A DNA stretch of 38,176 nucleotides, from IMG/VR virus record IMGVR_UViG_3300006793_000096, positions 1 to 38,176 of that record; one strand, written 5' to 3'. Positions 37,953-38,176 of this stretch are shown piece by piece (position 1 is the first letter of the stretch; every line of letters starts with the position of its first letter). Below the pieces are notes generated by a model. That model was given only the letters and a program-made list of their open reading frames with translations, was not told where the DNA came from and made no database searches. The stretch comes from a virus. Both the position numbers and the translations under genes were made by a program.

Positions 37953-38176
37953 ACGGATTATACTTACACTGCGGATCAGCACCGACTGAATTAACCAATA
38001 TTAACAACGCGTTTACGCCACAACCAACAGCAACGCACCACCCAATAAGTCATTCAGATTTCCTAGAAACTGTAGAAAAAGGCTTAGACGGTGTAGGTTT
38101 AAATATAGATAAACGCTCCTACGGATTATCTCACGACGACAACCGCATGTTCAGCCTATTCGAACTATCACGCGAA
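37949..38176 (+). CDS. DUF932-like protein, 5' end only (partial)
   Basis: 76 codons are present with no stop before the window edge. The start MNGLYLHCGSAPTELTNIN followed by FTPQPTATHHPISHSDFLE and GLDGVGLNIDKRSYGLSHDD, then NRMFSLFEL, matches the opening of DUF932-type phage/plasmid proteins (TP.pT..h.PI.H..l and a (d)G.rmF..l.l block). Their molecular role is uncertain. The ATG overlaps the previous stop (ATGA). Confidence 0.65.
   Translation, partial: MNGLYLHCGSAPTELTNINNAFTPQPTATHHPISHSDFLETVEKGLDGVGLNIDKRSYGLSHDDNRMFSLFELSRE

Noticed and set aside
1-38176. CRISPR arrays, insertion sequences, rRNA genes, terminase, portal or endolysin genes
   Set aside because: Looked for by eye on both strands and not found. 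The direct repeats present are coding tandem repeats, iteron-like octamers or leader repeats, none with spacer-repeat structure, and no transposase motif is seen.

Overview
The window looks like part of a tailed-phage genome with a podovirus-type layout (about 42% G+C by eye). The markers are an N4-gp56-type major capsid protein next to an acidic coiled-coil scaffold-like protein, a long run of very large virion/tail proteins, and a replication module with family A DNA polymerase, a PrimPol-SF3 primase-helicase and a dNMP kinase. A tyrosine integrase sits beside a tRNA-Tyr-like sequence, so the phage is probably temperate. I see no terminase, portal or endolysin, and the last gene runs off the right edge, so the genome continues outside the window. 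The host cannot be fixed: many genes lack a Shine-Dalgarno sequence and have A/C-rich leaders, while a few (integrase, dNMP kinase, zinc-ribbon gene) have clear ones.

Layout. (1) 1-22227, plus strand: virion genes. Three tiny genes, one holin-like, come first, then scaffold, capsid, a Rho-independent terminator, a probable head-tail connector, and a chain of tail or receptor-contact proteins. These include a 1774-residue repeat protein, two proteins that each carry an HExxH metalloprotease-like domain, repeat proteins built on a Pro-Thr-x-Leu motif, and three proteins with a fibronectin-III-like unit. Several genes are joined by TAATG or GTGA overlaps. (2) 22224-24165: integrase, candidate attP in a tRNA-Tyr-like sequence, and two small plus-strand genes, one with a helix-turn-helix. 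(3) 24107-34584, minus strand: replication, recombination and regulation. Reading from right to left these are an RHH regulator, a RuvC-like resolvase, a small protein paralogous to one in the tail region, a possible lipoprotein, a NrdR-type zinc ribbon, a minimal sigma-region-4-like protein, an SNF2-like helicase, a RecB/Cas4-like Fe-S nuclease broken into two in-frame halves, an SSB-like protein, PolA, dNMP kinase, primase-helicase and a small PD-(D/E)XK nuclease. (4) 34585-36032: divergent RHH genes, a nested hairpin, nine copies of TATGGTTT/AAACCATA with an AT tract and polypurine tracts (candidate replication origin), an HNH gene and 24-nt direct repeats. (5) 36033-38176, plus strand: a tightly packed operon of small genes with a HhH-GPD DNA glycosylase, ending in a partial DUF932-like gene.

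Working model (inference): the divergent RHH genes and the sigma4-like/zinc-ribbon pair may control lysogeny and early expression; PolA, primase-helicase and the nucleases replicate from the 35.1-35.4 kb region; and the left half is expressed late to build a short-tailed particle with elaborate receptor-contact proteins. The points most worth following up are the split Fe-S nuclease, the tRNA-like attP, the paired zincin-like tail proteins, the iteron region, and a leader motif that recurs at most of the gaps in the late operon.
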